Source: JAUMBM01 sp964441755 (GTDB lineage: Bacteria; Bacteroidota; Bacteroidia; Chitinophagales; Saprospiraceae). From it: 64,000 bases of DNA. Under the pieces are notes generated by a model. It was not told the DNA's origin and searched no databases. It saw only the letters and a program-made list of their open reading frames with translations. The DNA lies in contig CAYTVG010000001.1 of the NCBI GenBank assembly GCA_964441755.1, forward strand, positions 62,001 through 126,000, read 5' to 3'. Every line of letters begins with the position of its first letter. The stretch's first letter is position 1. The translations under genes and the position numbers were made by a program. Below are positions 18,668 to 27,269 of this stretch, in pieces.

Positions 18668-18701
18668 CAAAGCCGTCGGAAAACTTGTTCCGGCGGCTTT
18701 G
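18668..18701 (+). terminator. hairpin terminator after the PpiD-like gene
   Basis: 14-bp stem (CAAAGCCGTCGGAA against TTCCGGCGGCTTTG, one G-T pair) with a 6-nt loop. The T run is weak, so it may be partial. It overlaps the upstream end of the next open frame and so supports that gene's later ATG. Confidence 0.65.
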
Positions 18702-18749
18702 TGCATTATATACATTTGCTTTCCCGTATCTTATTTATTAGCCAAGGTC

Positions 18750-19688
18750 ATGCAAATCAATACTACGGAAAAAGCGACGGACAATCCGAGACTTCGGGTG
18801 TTGGCCGCTTTTATGGTGCTTTTGAGTGCCATCGGTTTTTCCGGTAAAGCCGTATTGGTAAAACTCGCTTATCGCTTTGAAATCGATACAGTATCCCTGC
18901 TGGCTCTTCGTATGCTCTTTTCATTGCCCTTTTTTATCATCAATGCCCGTATAGGCTATCTTCGGCAGCAAAGGAAAAACAAACTGCTGGTGAGTATAAG
19001 CTCCCTCGATTGGCTGCAGATCGCTGCCTTAGGGATATCCGGTTATTATCTTGCCAGTTTATTTGACTTTATCGGTCTTCAGTTCGTCTCCGCTGGCCTT
19101 GAACGTCTCATATTGTTCCTGTACCCCACGTTTGTACTTATACTCTCCGCTATTTTTTTTGACAAAAAAGTACAGCCTGCACAATATGTTGCACTCTTAC
19201 TAACCTATGCAGGCATTGCAATAGCTATGCTTGATAATACCCACACCCGTGGAGACAATACAGCCATAGGGGCTGCTTTTATCTTTGCAAGTGCCCTTAC
19301 TTATGCCATTTATCTGGTCGGTAGTGTCCGTTTTGTCAGTCTGTTGGGATCACTCTATTATACCTCAATGGCTATGATTGTCGCCAGTATCGTCATATTG
19401 ATTCACCATGGCTTGGTTAGTGGTTGGCAATTGTGGCACTACCCGGCTGATTTGTACGTACTGGTACTCGTCATGGCTATTTTTTCAACTGTATTGCCTA
19501 CCCTGCTGGTGAGCGAAGGGTTACGGATTATAGGAGCTGGCAATACTGCAATTATTAGCAGCATTGGCCCTGTCGCTACTATATTTATGGGGTACTTATT
19601 CTTAGATGAGCCCTTTGGCGGATGGCAGATTCCTGGGACAATTCTGGTACTGGCGGGCGTACTGTGGATCAGCCTTGCTAAACGCTAA
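18750..19688 (+). CDS. EamA/DMT-family transporter
   Basis: Protein of 312 aa with ten hydrophobic helices in two EamA repeats: the first from about residue 15 to 150, ending near LDNTHTRGD, the second from about 165 to 305. The start at ATG 18750 was chosen because the longer frame begins inside a terminator hairpin. Landmarks are SGKAVLVKLAY in helix 1-2, FDFIGLQFVSAGLERLILFLYP in the first repeat and GAGNTAIISSIGPVATIFMGYLFLDEPF in the second. Drug/metabolite export is the family role; the substrate cannot be named. Its TAA and the TAG of the convergent acetyltransferase share the tetranucleotide CTAA. Confidence 0.88.
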   Translation: MQINTTEKATDNPRLRVLAAFMVLLSAIGFSGKAVLVKLAYRFEIDTVSLLALRMLFSLPFFIINARIGYLRQQRKNKLLVSISSLDWLQIAALGISGYYLASLFDFIGLQFVSAGLERLILFLYPTFVLILSAIFFDKKVQPAQYVALLLTYAGIAIAMLDNTHTRGDNTAIGAAFIFASALTYAIYLVGSVRFVSLLGSLYYTSMAMIVASIVILIHHGLVSGWQLWHYPADLYVLVLVMAIFSTVLPTLLVSEGLRIIGAGNTAIISSIGPVATIFMGYLFLDEPFGGWQIPGTILVLAGVLWISLAKR

Positions 19689-20620
19689 CAAAGATTTTTG
19701 AGTTTTTTTAGCATCGCAAACAAACTCGATTGTTCTCTCCACACAAAATGATAGGGTGTCTGCACAGCTCCAAACTGCCGGCGAATCGCCTCTATGCCTG
19801 GTATCATACTGCCCTCAAAATCAAATACAGGTAAGCCCAAAACCTCCCGGGCATAGCGAATAGTCTGCCAACACAGCCACAGTCCGGCGCCTGTTTGCCG
19901 AAAAGCAGGGTTATCGCCACTCAGGTGATAATATGCACATTGATTATCCCATATCAGACAAGCTGCTGCCTGCACATTTTGTTGCTTATCAACAGCAAAG
20001 AACAGTTTTCCTGATTGATTTTGCGCTAAAGAGAGATAATGCCGCCGGAGCGTCTCCCAGTCGTACGGCAATCGTTGATTTTGTTCGGCAAAGCGAGCAC
20101 TGATGAATGTGTGAAGGACTTCCAGCGAAAATTCAGTGTTGACAGACAATTCCTGATCTGCCTTCTGCAAATTGCGCCGCATATTCCGATTGATTCCTGC
20201 CTCTGGATTGGTATGTGCCAAATCAAGCCGGTAAGTATAGCGTGTAGTCTGCTGAAATCCCTTCCAGTAAAAGGGCAGCCAATTGGTTACGGCCGGACTA
20301 AAGGCCATTTCTATGGATGCAAAGGCCGGCAACTGGTCAATGAGAGCGCCCATCAACCTATGTTGCTCCGTTAGTCGAGGGGGTTTTCCTGCAAACAAGG
20401 GCCCCATGTGCTTAACGAATGTCGGCATATAGGCATAAGTAAAACCCATCTTTTTTCTAAAGCAGTATGGCATGACTGCCAGCTGTATGCCTTTTTCTTC
20501 TACCGTTACTGCCCCCCATCCTGAGGTGCCCGCTATGGCATCCAAATACCAATCGCGGGCAAAAACAGGAATGTGTGTATTATTCCTGCAAAATTCCCGG
20601 TATGCATGCTGTTTATTCAT
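19685..20620 (-). CDS. GNAT-like (BioF2-type, PF13480-like) acetyltransferase
   Basis: Protein of 311 aa. Two weakly similar GNAT halves are visible. The C-terminal half contains LFFAVDKQQNVQAAACLIW, YYHLSGDNPAFRQTGAGLWLCWQTIRYA and VFDFEGSMIPGIEAIRRQFG, the arrangement of Acetyltransf_6/FemAB-related proteins. Substrate unknown; relatives act on envelope sugars or peptidoglycan bridges. The start overlaps the stop of the upstream O-methyltransferase by 4 bp (ATGA), so the two form one operon. Its stop shares CTAA with the convergent EamA gene. Confidence 0.75.
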   Translation of the reverse strand: MNKQHAYREFCRNNTHIPVFARDWYLDAIAGTSGWGAVTVEEKGIQLAVMPYCFRKKMGFTYAYMPTFVKHMGPLFAGKPPRLTEQHRLMGALIDQLPAFASIEMAFSPAVTNWLPFYWKGFQQTTRYTYRLDLAHTNPEAGINRNMRRNLQKADQELSVNTEFSLEVLHTFISARFAEQNQRLPYDWETLRRHYLSLAQNQSGKLFFAVDKQQNVQAAACLIWDNQCAYYHLSGDNPAFRQTGAGLWLCWQTIRYAREVLGLPVFDFEGSMIPGIEAIRRQFGAVQTPYHFVWREQSSLFAMLKKLKNLC

Positions 20621-21258
20621 CCTCTCTTTCTTGCGAGCATGAGCCCGTCACGAAGCGGCAACAGCAAGGTCTCAACGCGTTCGTCTGCCTGCACTCGCTT
20701 GTTGAAAGCGTCCAGCGAGCGGGTATCCACATCTTTTTCATTATCTATTACCTTGCCACTCCACAAAACATTGTCAGCAATCAGCAAAGCTCCGGCCGAC
20801 ATACGGTCGATTACCAGATCATAGTATAAGGAGTAGTCGAGTTTACCCGCATCCATGAATACAAAATCAAAATTGCCTGTAAGCGTTGGGATAACCGACT
20901 GTGCCCTCCCAATATGTAACTGTATTTGCCGGGCGAAAGGAGATTTGTCTACGTATTTGCGTATTAGCCAGGCAAGCTCAGGGTTGGCCTCAATGGTATG
21001 CAACTCGCCTCCTTCTGCAAGTCCCTCCGCAAGACAAAGGGCGCTATAACCTGTAAAAGTACCTATTTCTAATACCCGCTGCGGTCGCATCAACTTACTG
21101 ATCAGTGCAAGGAAGCGCCCCTGCAAGGGCCCCGACAGCATCTGTGGAGCAAGTGTTTTAAGGTGTGTCTCCCGCTCCAGTTGCTGCAAATAATCCGGCG
21201 GGGCACTACTGTGTGACTCACAATATCGATGTAGCTGTTGAAAAATTTCTGATCTCAT
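20617..21258 (-). CDS. class I SAM-dependent O-methyltransferase
   Basis: Protein of 213 aa. Rossmann methyltransferase of the catechol/caffeoyl-CoA O-methyltransferase type (family 3): SAM motif VLEIGTFTGYSALCLAEGL (about 61-79), acidic ribose contact in HTIEANPEL, metal-site region FVFMDAGKLDYSLYYD, then IADNVLWSGKV. Cytosolic; likely Mg2+-dependent methylation of a catechol-like hydroxyl, substrate unknown. First gene of a two-gene operon with the acetyltransferase. Confidence 0.9.
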   Translation of the reverse strand: MRSEIFQQLHRYCESHSSAPPDYLQQLERETHLKTLAPQMLSGPLQGRFLALISKLMRPQRVLEIGTFTGYSALCLAEGLAEGGELHTIEANPELAWLIRKYVDKSPFARQIQLHIGRAQSVIPTLTGNFDFVFMDAGKLDYSLYYDLVIDRMSAGALLIADNVLWSGKVIDNEKDVDTRSLDAFNKRVQADERVETLLLPLRDGLMLARKRG

Positions 21259-21318
21259 CCAATATTATTATAAGCTTAGAACCCAATTTTTCCCAACCTC
21301 ATCAGCCGCTATAAGCCC

Positions 21319-22167
21319 TTATTCTATAATTTTTTTCTCGATCACCTGAAGCACATCTTTCTGATTGCCATTTAAATGCACAAACATCACCAGATAGCAA
21401 TCCTCTGCAACCCAATTGGCCGGAAGCGTATAAGCAAAAGAGCGACTCAGCTCCGCCCCCTGATTGAGCGGACCAGCCAGCGTAACGCCTGTCACAGCTC
21501 CTATCGCTCCCCGGAAAACATGTCGGTGCATATAAGCTGGGTTGACCCCGGAAGGCGTCAGTTGGTAATCGGCTATGCTGTCCTGCACTATGAAAATGGT
21601 AGAACGCACATCGGTTTCTGTTATATTTTCTTGAGGATACATGAGCAATGTACCGCTGACCTGCCGACTACCCGGATCATAGGTATGTGTTGACGCCAAT
21701 TTAACGCGTGGCGCAGCGGCCATTTCATCTGCGATGTAGCCAGCCCATGTACCTTGTCCAACCTGCAATGAAGATTCACCTGCAAATTGACGTCGATTGA
21801 CAACCGCTGTAGGATAACCCAGAGGTTCGCCCACGTAAGACTGTACGGCATTCCCCTCTGCATTGGCGTAATTTTCAATACTCCCGGGATAGGGCTGTGC
21901 AAAGAAACCGGCATGGATGGAAACCGGTACCAATTTTTTTCCGTGAATATCCTTTAGTGTATTGATTGCCTGAGCCCCTGCAGGACAGTTGACGCAGCGC
22001 ACCCCTGTGAATTCCTCCACCAGCACCTGTCGTTGTTGACTCGCCAGATCACCCCCACCCGTGTTTCCGCCGCCGCCGCCAGGATTCAGCACCGGAGGAA
22101 TTTCCTCACAACTATACAAAGAGAAAAGCACCGCCACAAAAAATAAACCGATAAATTGCTTTTTCAT
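21319..22167 (-). CDS. Omp28-like lipoprotein with thioredoxin-type fold
   Basis: Protein of 282 aa from ATG 22167. Lipoprotein signal with lipobox SLYSC (C20), then a poly-glycine linker (NPGGGGGNTGGG, about 28-39). An N-terminal thioredoxin-like part holds VEEFTGVRCVNCPAGAQAI, with a CxxC at about 57-60, and the following text resembles Omp28 family proteins (VSIHAGFFAQPYPG, YPTAVVNRR). The C-terminal part is beta-rich. Expected on the periplasmic or outer face of the envelope. About 117 bp downstream of the DUF6029 gene on the same strand, and 2.1 kb from a divergent TlpA protein; these families recur together in Bacteroidota. Confidence 0.82.
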   Translation of the reverse strand: MKKQFIGLFFVAVLFSLYSCEEIPPVLNPGGGGGNTGGGDLASQQRQVLVEEFTGVRCVNCPAGAQAINTLKDIHGKKLVPVSIHAGFFAQPYPGSIENYANAEGNAVQSYVGEPLGYPTAVVNRRQFAGESSLQVGQGTWAGYIADEMAAAPRVKLASTHTYDPGSRQVSGTLLMYPQENITETDVRSTIFIVQDSIADYQLTPSGVNPAYMHRHVFRGAIGAVTGVTLAGPLNQGAELSRSFAYTLPANWVAEDCYLVMFVHLNGNQKDVLQVIEKKIIE

Positions 22168-22284
22168 CACCATTTGGTTTTTCAGATGGATTAATTATGT
22201 GCCCTGCGGCTTACCAGCATACCCATTGACCGAACACCGTCCTAACCTCGCTGATTACTTACCTGCAATAAGTAACACCCAGAC

Positions 22285-23976
22285 TCAGAAAGTAGAATTA
22301 ACTGTCATTCTGACCCCGCTGAAAGCAGGTTCCAGTCGACAAATACCCCCCGTACAAACAACACCCTCTACCTGTTTTATGTAGCTGAGAGAAAAGCGAT
22401 TGGGACCAGTGGTATAAAAGACGTCGACTCTGGGATAGTGGAGTGCCAGTTTGTCCCCATTTTCATCGGCAGGAGAACTCTTTCCCGGCGCAGCATTGTA
22501 CATATCTGCTACAGAAAATGTCCAATGTGGTGCAAGATTGACTTCTACCAGGCCAAACAACCAATCACCATAATCCTGCTTTGCCCCCGCCTTGATATCA
22601 TCGCCAATGACCATGTACTGCGCTTCAAATCTCACTGATCGTTTTCGGTTAATCTTATAGAGAATATCTGCATAAGGGATAAATGTTTCTACAATAGGCA
22701 CGTTAGGTTTGAACTCAAACCGTTCCTGGTTATATCGCTGTATCTGAAGTCCTGCCGTAACAATCCACTTGCGTTCGTACTTATAGACTACCTCCGTATA
22801 AAGTTCTCTGTACAACTGTACTTCATTGAGGTCATTGATGAAAGAATAATTGGCGTTAAAACTCCATTTGCGGTTGGGAGAGTAACGTACATCTGCCTGA
22901 AAAGCCAGCTCTCCTAATTCTTGTGTAGCTGCATTATAGCGCGCAGTGAGGCGGTAAGTATTCATGCGCGTCATTGGAGGCAGGAAGTTGATCAAACCAC
23001 GATTGAGCTGAGACTGTGGCCTTGTCCGAAAGCTAAAATTTTCTGTTCGCTTTGCTTCCAATGTAATTCCCAATCCGTTGCCGGCATAGCTAAGACTGGT
23101 ATATACCAAATTGCCGGGCGCACTGAAAAACTTATCCCCTTTGATCTCAACGTCGTCGCGAACGATGATACCAAAAGGATCGTTCATTGGATCTTCTGTC
23201 TTATAGGCTCCCTCTACATACCAGCTGAATGACCCCGCTGTAAAGGTGTTGTATGCAGAAAATGCATATGAATTGTACTTGGGTACAAAGAGATCCGCTA
23301 GTGGATATGTATTTAGAGTCGACACCAGATTATTCATGCTTGCATCATCAAGCGTACGCCCAACAACCCCAAACCCTGGTGCTATGCTCCAGTTGCGCGT
23401 GGTATCGACACGTACAAAACCCTCCAGTGCAATTCCTCTCACGGCTGATTCATACGTACTGAACAACTGCTTCTGGCGCCCCGTAAAAACCTTTACATTC
23501 CAGTTGGGCGTCAACTCATATCTAAGACGAAGTCCTACTAAAGCATTATCAATCAGCAGTGGTCGCTCTTCAAAAGCCCTGAAAATAACTCCGCTGCCAA
23601 TCTGATCGTATATGTAGCCAGCCCAGATATCCAGTTTGTTGATCTTCCTGCGGGCAAACCACATACCAATACCCTGACCGGAATACGAGCCCGTAGGATT
23701 CAACAAATTAGAATTGTTGAAAACGTCAAAACGCATACCAAAGTCAAAGCCCCAATTGCTATATGAGAGATTAAGCCAGGCATTCGCTCCAAATAGCTGA
23801 CGATCATACTGTGGTGTATTGGCAGCTCCGATCAGAGAATCCCGCATAAAAAAACTGCCATTAGTCTCCAGGCTACCTGCAATCCGGCTGCCCCCGCCTG
23901 CTTCCTGACTCAACAAGGGCTGAGCGTATATCGCCAGCACACACATCAACATTGTCCAATAAAAAAAATACTTCAT
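22285..23976 (-). CDS. DUF6029 family outer-membrane barrel
   Basis: Protein of 563 aa from ATG 23976 (MKYFFYW), preferred over a longer frame to 24018 because a signal peptide (about 1-24, ending LLSQ) begins there. The mature part is made of alternating amphipathic strands with many aromatic ends (LRLRYELTPNWNVKVFTGR, FSFNANYSF-like pieces) and finishes VRMTVNSTF, the terminal-phenylalanine pattern of an outer-membrane beta barrel. The family is recognised from its Bacteroidota context beside Omp28 lipoproteins; the function is unknown. TAGGCTTG on the minus strand near 24053-24061 is a weak promoter candidate. Confidence 0.78.
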   Translation of the reverse strand: MKYFFYWTMLMCVLAIYAQPLLSQEAGGGSRIAGSLETNGSFFMRDSLIGAANTPQYDRQLFGANAWLNLSYSNWGFDFGMRFDVFNNSNLLNPTGSYSGQGIGMWFARRKINKLDIWAGYIYDQIGSGVIFRAFEERPLLIDNALVGLRLRYELTPNWNVKVFTGRQKQLFSTYESAVRGIALEGFVRVDTTRNWSIAPGFGVVGRTLDDASMNNLVSTLNTYPLADLFVPKYNSYAFSAYNTFTAGSFSWYVEGAYKTEDPMNDPFGIIVRDDVEIKGDKFFSAPGNLVYTSLSYAGNGLGITLEAKRTENFSFRTRPQSQLNRGLINFLPPMTRMNTYRLTARYNAATQELGELAFQADVRYSPNRKWSFNANYSFINDLNEVQLYRELYTEVVYKYERKWIVTAGLQIQRYNQERFEFKPNVPIVETFIPYADILYKINRKRSVRFEAQYMVIGDDIKAGAKQDYGDWLFGLVEVNLAPHWTFSVADMYNAAPGKSSPADENGDKLALHYPRVDVFYTTGPNRFSLSYIKQVEGVVCTGGICRLEPAFSGVRMTVNSTF

Positions 23977-24185
23977 GTTCCTGTTTGCTGTTGGGCGCCG
24001 GTAGCAGCTACTGAACACGGCATACGCGACGCTAAATTTCAGTTTGATTGTTGCAAGCCTACAATAAAGCTCGGTGATTATGGGTTTTTACTTCTCTTTG
24101 TATGGTAATACAGCAGAAGACTGGCAAAAATACTGTATTCCTGCCGGCAATACACAATATGACTGTACTGTTGGCTAAAAACGAT

Positions 24186-24193
24186 TAACTTTG
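24186..24193 (+). promoter_or_regulatory. promoter of the TlpA-like gene
   Basis: TAACTTTG, exact match to TAnnTTTG, followed by C. No TTG at -33. Leader of about 95 nt before ATG 24291. Confidence 0.6.
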
Positions 24194-24290
24194 CATCGCT
24201 TGGGCGATCAAGATCGTTATATTCAGCCTCTGAAGTCAAATGTAAATCAATTTTCGTCATTCAACCAACATCTTTCAATATAGCAGGCTT

Positions 24291-24788
24291 ATGCGTATTC
24301 TCACTCTTTTTCTCTTCTGCCTCGGTTTGACGAGCGGCTCCTCTTTGTTTGCGCAGAACCAAGTTCCATTTGTAGAACTAAAAACGCTTGACGGCAATGC
24401 CGCAGATCTGAAAAACCACCTGTCAGGTGCCAAGCTGACTGTTATTAGTTTCTGGGCAACTTGGTGCAAGCCCTGTCAGGCGGAACTGGATGCCATTGCA
24501 GAATTGTACCCTGAGTGGCAGGAACAGTATGGCGCACAACTCATTGCCATCACCATTGATACACAGCGACAACTTGCTAAAGTAGGACCCATGGTTGAAA
24601 CCAAAGGTTGGCCTTATATTATTTTATCTGATGTAAACAATCTCATGCGCAATGCCCTGAATTTTCAGGCAATTCCCCAAACCTATGTTGTTGATCAGCA
24701 AGGAAATATACTATATGCTCACTCCGGCTATGTTCCTGGCAACGAATACGAGCTGGAAGAAAAGCTTAAAGCACTCAATCAGCGCTAA
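24291..24788 (+). CDS. TlpA-like periplasmic thioredoxin
   Basis: Protein of 165 aa. Signal peptide 1-21 (cleavage after LFAQ or nearby), thioredoxin fold with active site WATWCKPC (C59, C62) and cis-Pro in IPQTYVVD. Reduces or isomerises disulfides outside the cytoplasm; relatives serve cytochrome c maturation. Divergent from DUF6029/Omp28. Because the Omp28-like protein also carries a CxxC, a redox relation between the three is plausible but only inferred. Followed after 56 bp by fabG. Confidence 0.9.
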   Translation: MRILTLFLFCLGLTSGSSLFAQNQVPFVELKTLDGNAADLKNHLSGAKLTVISFWATWCKPCQAELDAIAELYPEWQEQYGAQLIAITIDTQRQLAKVGPMVETKGWPYIILSDVNNLMRNALNFQAIPQTYVVDQQGNILYAHSGYVPGNEYELEEKLKALNQR

Positions 24789-24844
24789 AGCGGGCAAAGC
24801 TGTTTTTCGTTGTAACGGTATTTTTTTTCAAATCAATATCTGTA

Positions 24845-25594
24845 ATGTCTCTACTTACCAATAAAAAAGCACTCATAACCGGTGGCTCCAGAGGTATAGG
24901 TGCAGCTATCGTCAGACGTTTTGCAGAAGAAGGTGCTGCTGTTGCTTTCACCTACAATAGTTCTAAAGAAAAAGCAGAAGCATTGGCTGCAGAAATCAGT
25001 GCCACCTATGGCGTAACCTGCAAAGCATACCAATCAGATGCTGCCTCTTTTAGTGCCGCCGAAGCACTTGTAAACGCGGTAATTGCTGATTTTGGGCAGA
25101 TCGACGTGCTCATAAATAATGCAGGTATCACTCGCGATACACTTATGCTGCGAATGAGCGAGCAACAGTGGGATGATGTTATTGCCAACAACCTCAAATC
25201 GGTTTTCAATCTCACCAAGCATGCCATCCGGTTTATGATGAAAAACAAAGGGGGCAGTATCATTAATATGAGCTCCATAGTCGGTGTCACCGGCAATGCT
25301 GGTCAGGCCAACTATGCTGCCTCCAAGGCCGGAATCATTGGCTTTAGCAAATCCATTGCTAAGGAAATGGGTTCGCGCAATGTGCGCTGTAATGTTATTG
25401 CGCCCGGGTTTATAGAGACTGATATGACAGATGAACTCGATGAGAAAACGAAGGAAGCGTATTTGCAGAATATTCCACTCAAGCGACTTGGTGGCGCACG
25501 TGAAATTGCGGACGCATGCGTATTCCTCGGATCTGATATGTCTACCTATATCACCGGTCAAACACTCAGTGTTTGTGGTGGGCTGAATACGTAG
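24845..25594 (+). CDS. fabG: 3-oxoacyl-ACP reductase
   Basis: Protein of 249 aa. NADPH-dependent reduction of 3-oxoacyl-ACP in type II fatty acid synthesis. Short-chain dehydrogenase hallmarks: TGGSRGIG nucleotide loop (about 13-20), NNAG (about 90), catalytic Ser in INMSSIVG, and YAASKAG carrying Tyr/Lys. The C-terminal PGFIETDMTDEL and GQTLSVCGGL are typical of FabG. Strong terminator after the stop. Confidence 0.93.
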   Translation: MSLLTNKKALITGGSRGIGAAIVRRFAEEGAAVAFTYNSSKEKAEALAAEISATYGVTCKAYQSDAASFSAAEALVNAVIADFGQIDVLINNAGITRDTLMLRMSEQQWDDVIANNLKSVFNLTKHAIRFMMKNKGGSIINMSSIVGVTGNAGQANYAASKAGIIGFSKSIAKEMGSRNVRCNVIAPGFIETDMTDELDEKTKEAYLQNIPLKRLGGAREIADACVFLGSDMSTYITGQTLSVCGGLNT

Positions 25595-25641
25595 GCGTAT
25601 TGACGGGGGACAAACAATCCTTCAGAGAGAAATTATCTATA

Positions 25642-25680
25642 GCAAAATCGCTCGTGGTTGTCCACCACGAGCGATTTTGC
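25642..25680 (+). terminator. strong hairpin after fabG
   Basis: Near-perfect 17-bp stem (left GCAAAATCGCTCGTGGT, right its complement) with a 5-nt loop, followed by TTTGC. Convergent with the winged-helix gene and possibly shared. Confidence 0.85.
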
Positions 25681-25756
25681 TTTGCTGCTGCTGAGCAAAG
25701 TTATATCATCTATTGATATCAGCTTTCTGAAGAAGAAGAGGACTTTAAAAATCCGA

Positions 25757-26080
25757 TCAAAGTTTTTCAACCGCCACCTTCTCGCTGATGAGGTTTCCGG
25801 CCATAGTCATTAACCGCAGATACCGATAATGGTTTAACCGCCAAATAGTCCCCGAAACAGCTGAGTTGTAAATTAGCTGCATCTCCGAAAGCAGCTGCAG
25901 ATAGACCTCCAGCTCTTCTATGGACAAATGCAACTCCCCGGCGATATCATCTGTCTCCAGACTACCCTCCGATCGGAGCAGGGTAATGATCCTCTCACAA
26001 GGTTCCTGCGAAAGAAACTTCAATCGCTCGAGTGCAGACGCTGCCCGCAGAAAGTTATAGCTTGTGCTCCATGCAATCAT
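25757..26080 (-). CDS. small ArsR-like winged-helix protein
   Basis: Protein of 107 aa. After a short lead, LKFLSQEPCERIITLLRSEG, then LETDDIAGELHLSIEELEVYLQLLSEMQLIYN, then TIWRLNHYRYLRL read as helix 1, a helix-turn-helix and a beta wing of the ArsR/MarR sort. No metal-binding cysteine cluster is seen (the single Cys precedes helix 2). It may be a DNA-binding regulator or a wHTH domain used for protein contacts. Not in an operon; followed on its strand by the fabG terminator. Confidence 0.6.
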   Translation of the reverse strand: MIAWSTSYNFLRAASALERLKFLSQEPCERIITLLRSEGSLETDDIAGELHLSIEELEVYLQLLSEMQLIYNSAVSGTIWRLNHYRYLRLMTMAGNLISEKVAVEKL

Positions 26081-26529
26081 TGTGAGTGATTTATGTCAGG
26101 TTAACCAATTAGAATAGTGTGTCTTCTTAAGCTGTACATAAGAAGAATTTACTCACTCACTGCCTTTTCTGGTCGTGCCTTTCTCGGTTATTGGGCAGAA
26201 AAATCACATTACAAGCCCTTTTACGCGGAGAAGCCTGTTTTGTTACACCCTATGGCCTTTTTTTTCAAAAAAAATACAACAAAGATCTGCACGGTAAAAT
26301 AGATGATCCTCCGCTGCTACCAAGTAGTATTTTCCAATAGGAACGAATACATTAGCCACCGTAAAAAAGAATAAAGGTCAGCTGTATGCATATTGCTTTT
26401 ATCAATTAATTGTACGTAACTTTGCAGCCGTAAAACGGTGATTCCTAGGAATCCCGGCTGACAAAAGCGCTGGCCTCGACTTCCTTTGCCCATGTCAGAA
26501 AGGCTATACCAACAAAGCTGCCGCAACTA
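26081..26529. other. 449-bp spacer, regulatory only
   Basis: No supported gene. It holds a CTTCTTA/TAAGAAG hairpin near 26124-26146, an A/T-rich stretch near 26255-26275 and the promoter of the glycosyltransferase gene at 26393-26424, leaving about 100 nt of leader. Confidence 0.5.
26393..26424 (+). promoter_or_regulatory. promoter of the glycosyltransferase cluster
   Basis: TTG at 26393-26395 and TAACTTTG at 26417-26424, separated by 21 bp; close to the Bacteroidota consensus. Confidence 0.65.
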
Positions 26530-27228
26530 TTGAAAACACCCGTCATAGATGTCATCATACCAGCGTACAACGAGGAAAAGTCCATCGCGCTGGTCTTGGA
26601 GTCGCTTCCTTGGAATTATCTGCGCGAGGTAGTTGTTTCTGATAACGGTAGTAATGATCAAACAGCTGAGGTCGCCCGAAAAGCCGGAGCGACTGTGGTT
26701 ACTGAACCACGTAAGGGATATGGTAGTGCTTGCCTCAAGGCAATGGCGCATATTGCAAGCCGGTCGGCCGCTGAGCAACCGGATATTGTTGTTTTTTTGG
26801 ATGGTGATTTTTCTGACTATCCTGAAGAATTGCCGATGCTTGTGCGCCCTTTACTTGAAGATGCTTATGATCTTGTAATCGGTTCCCGGGTATTAGGAGA
26901 AAGGGAGTCAGGTGCCTTACTGCCGCAACAGCGATTTGGTAATTGGCTTGCTACGACGCTTATGCGGTGGATATACGGATACAGCTTTACCGATCTGGGT
27001 CCTTTCAGAGCCATACGATGGGACAAGCTGCTGGCACTAGAAATGGAAGATCCGAATTTCGGCTGGACTGTCGAAATGCAGATCAAAGCAGCCAAGCAAC
27101 GTTACGCCTGCACAGAAATACCTGTCCGCTACCGGAAGCGGGTAGGTATATCGAAAGTATCCGGCACGATTCGGGGAACTTTTCTTGCGGGTCACAAGAT
27201 TTTATGGTTAATCTTCAAATTACGCTAA
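26530..27228 (+). CDS. GT2 glycosyltransferase (DPM1/dolichyl-phosphate-sugar synthase-like)
   Basis: Protein of 232 aa with a TTG start. No ATG or GTG is in frame upstream, and homology begins immediately (PVIDVIIPAYNEE). GT-A fold: DVIIPAYNEEKSI (about 6-18), SDNGSNDQT, DXD-type FLDGDFSD (about 93-100), then GSRVLGERESGAL and FTDLGPFRAIRW typical of polyprenyl-phosphate hexose synthases. The C-terminal amphipathic end lacks TM helices. Likely transfers a sugar from a nucleotide donor to a polyprenyl phosphate on the cytoplasmic face. First of three same-strand glycosyltransferases. Confidence 0.85.
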   Translation: MKTPVIDVIIPAYNEEKSIALVLESLPWNYLREVVVSDNGSNDQTAEVARKAGATVVTEPRKGYGSACLKAMAHIASRSAAEQPDIVVFLDGDFSDYPEELPMLVRPLLEDAYDLVIGSRVLGERESGALLPQQRFGNWLATTLMRWIYGYSFTDLGPFRAIRWDKLLALEMEDPNFGWTVEMQIKAAKQRYACTEIPVRYRKRVGISKVSGTIRGTFLAGHKILWLIFKLR

Positions 27229-27269
27229 CTGCTTGTTAGCATTTCTCGCTTCGTAAATTCTTTGCCATT

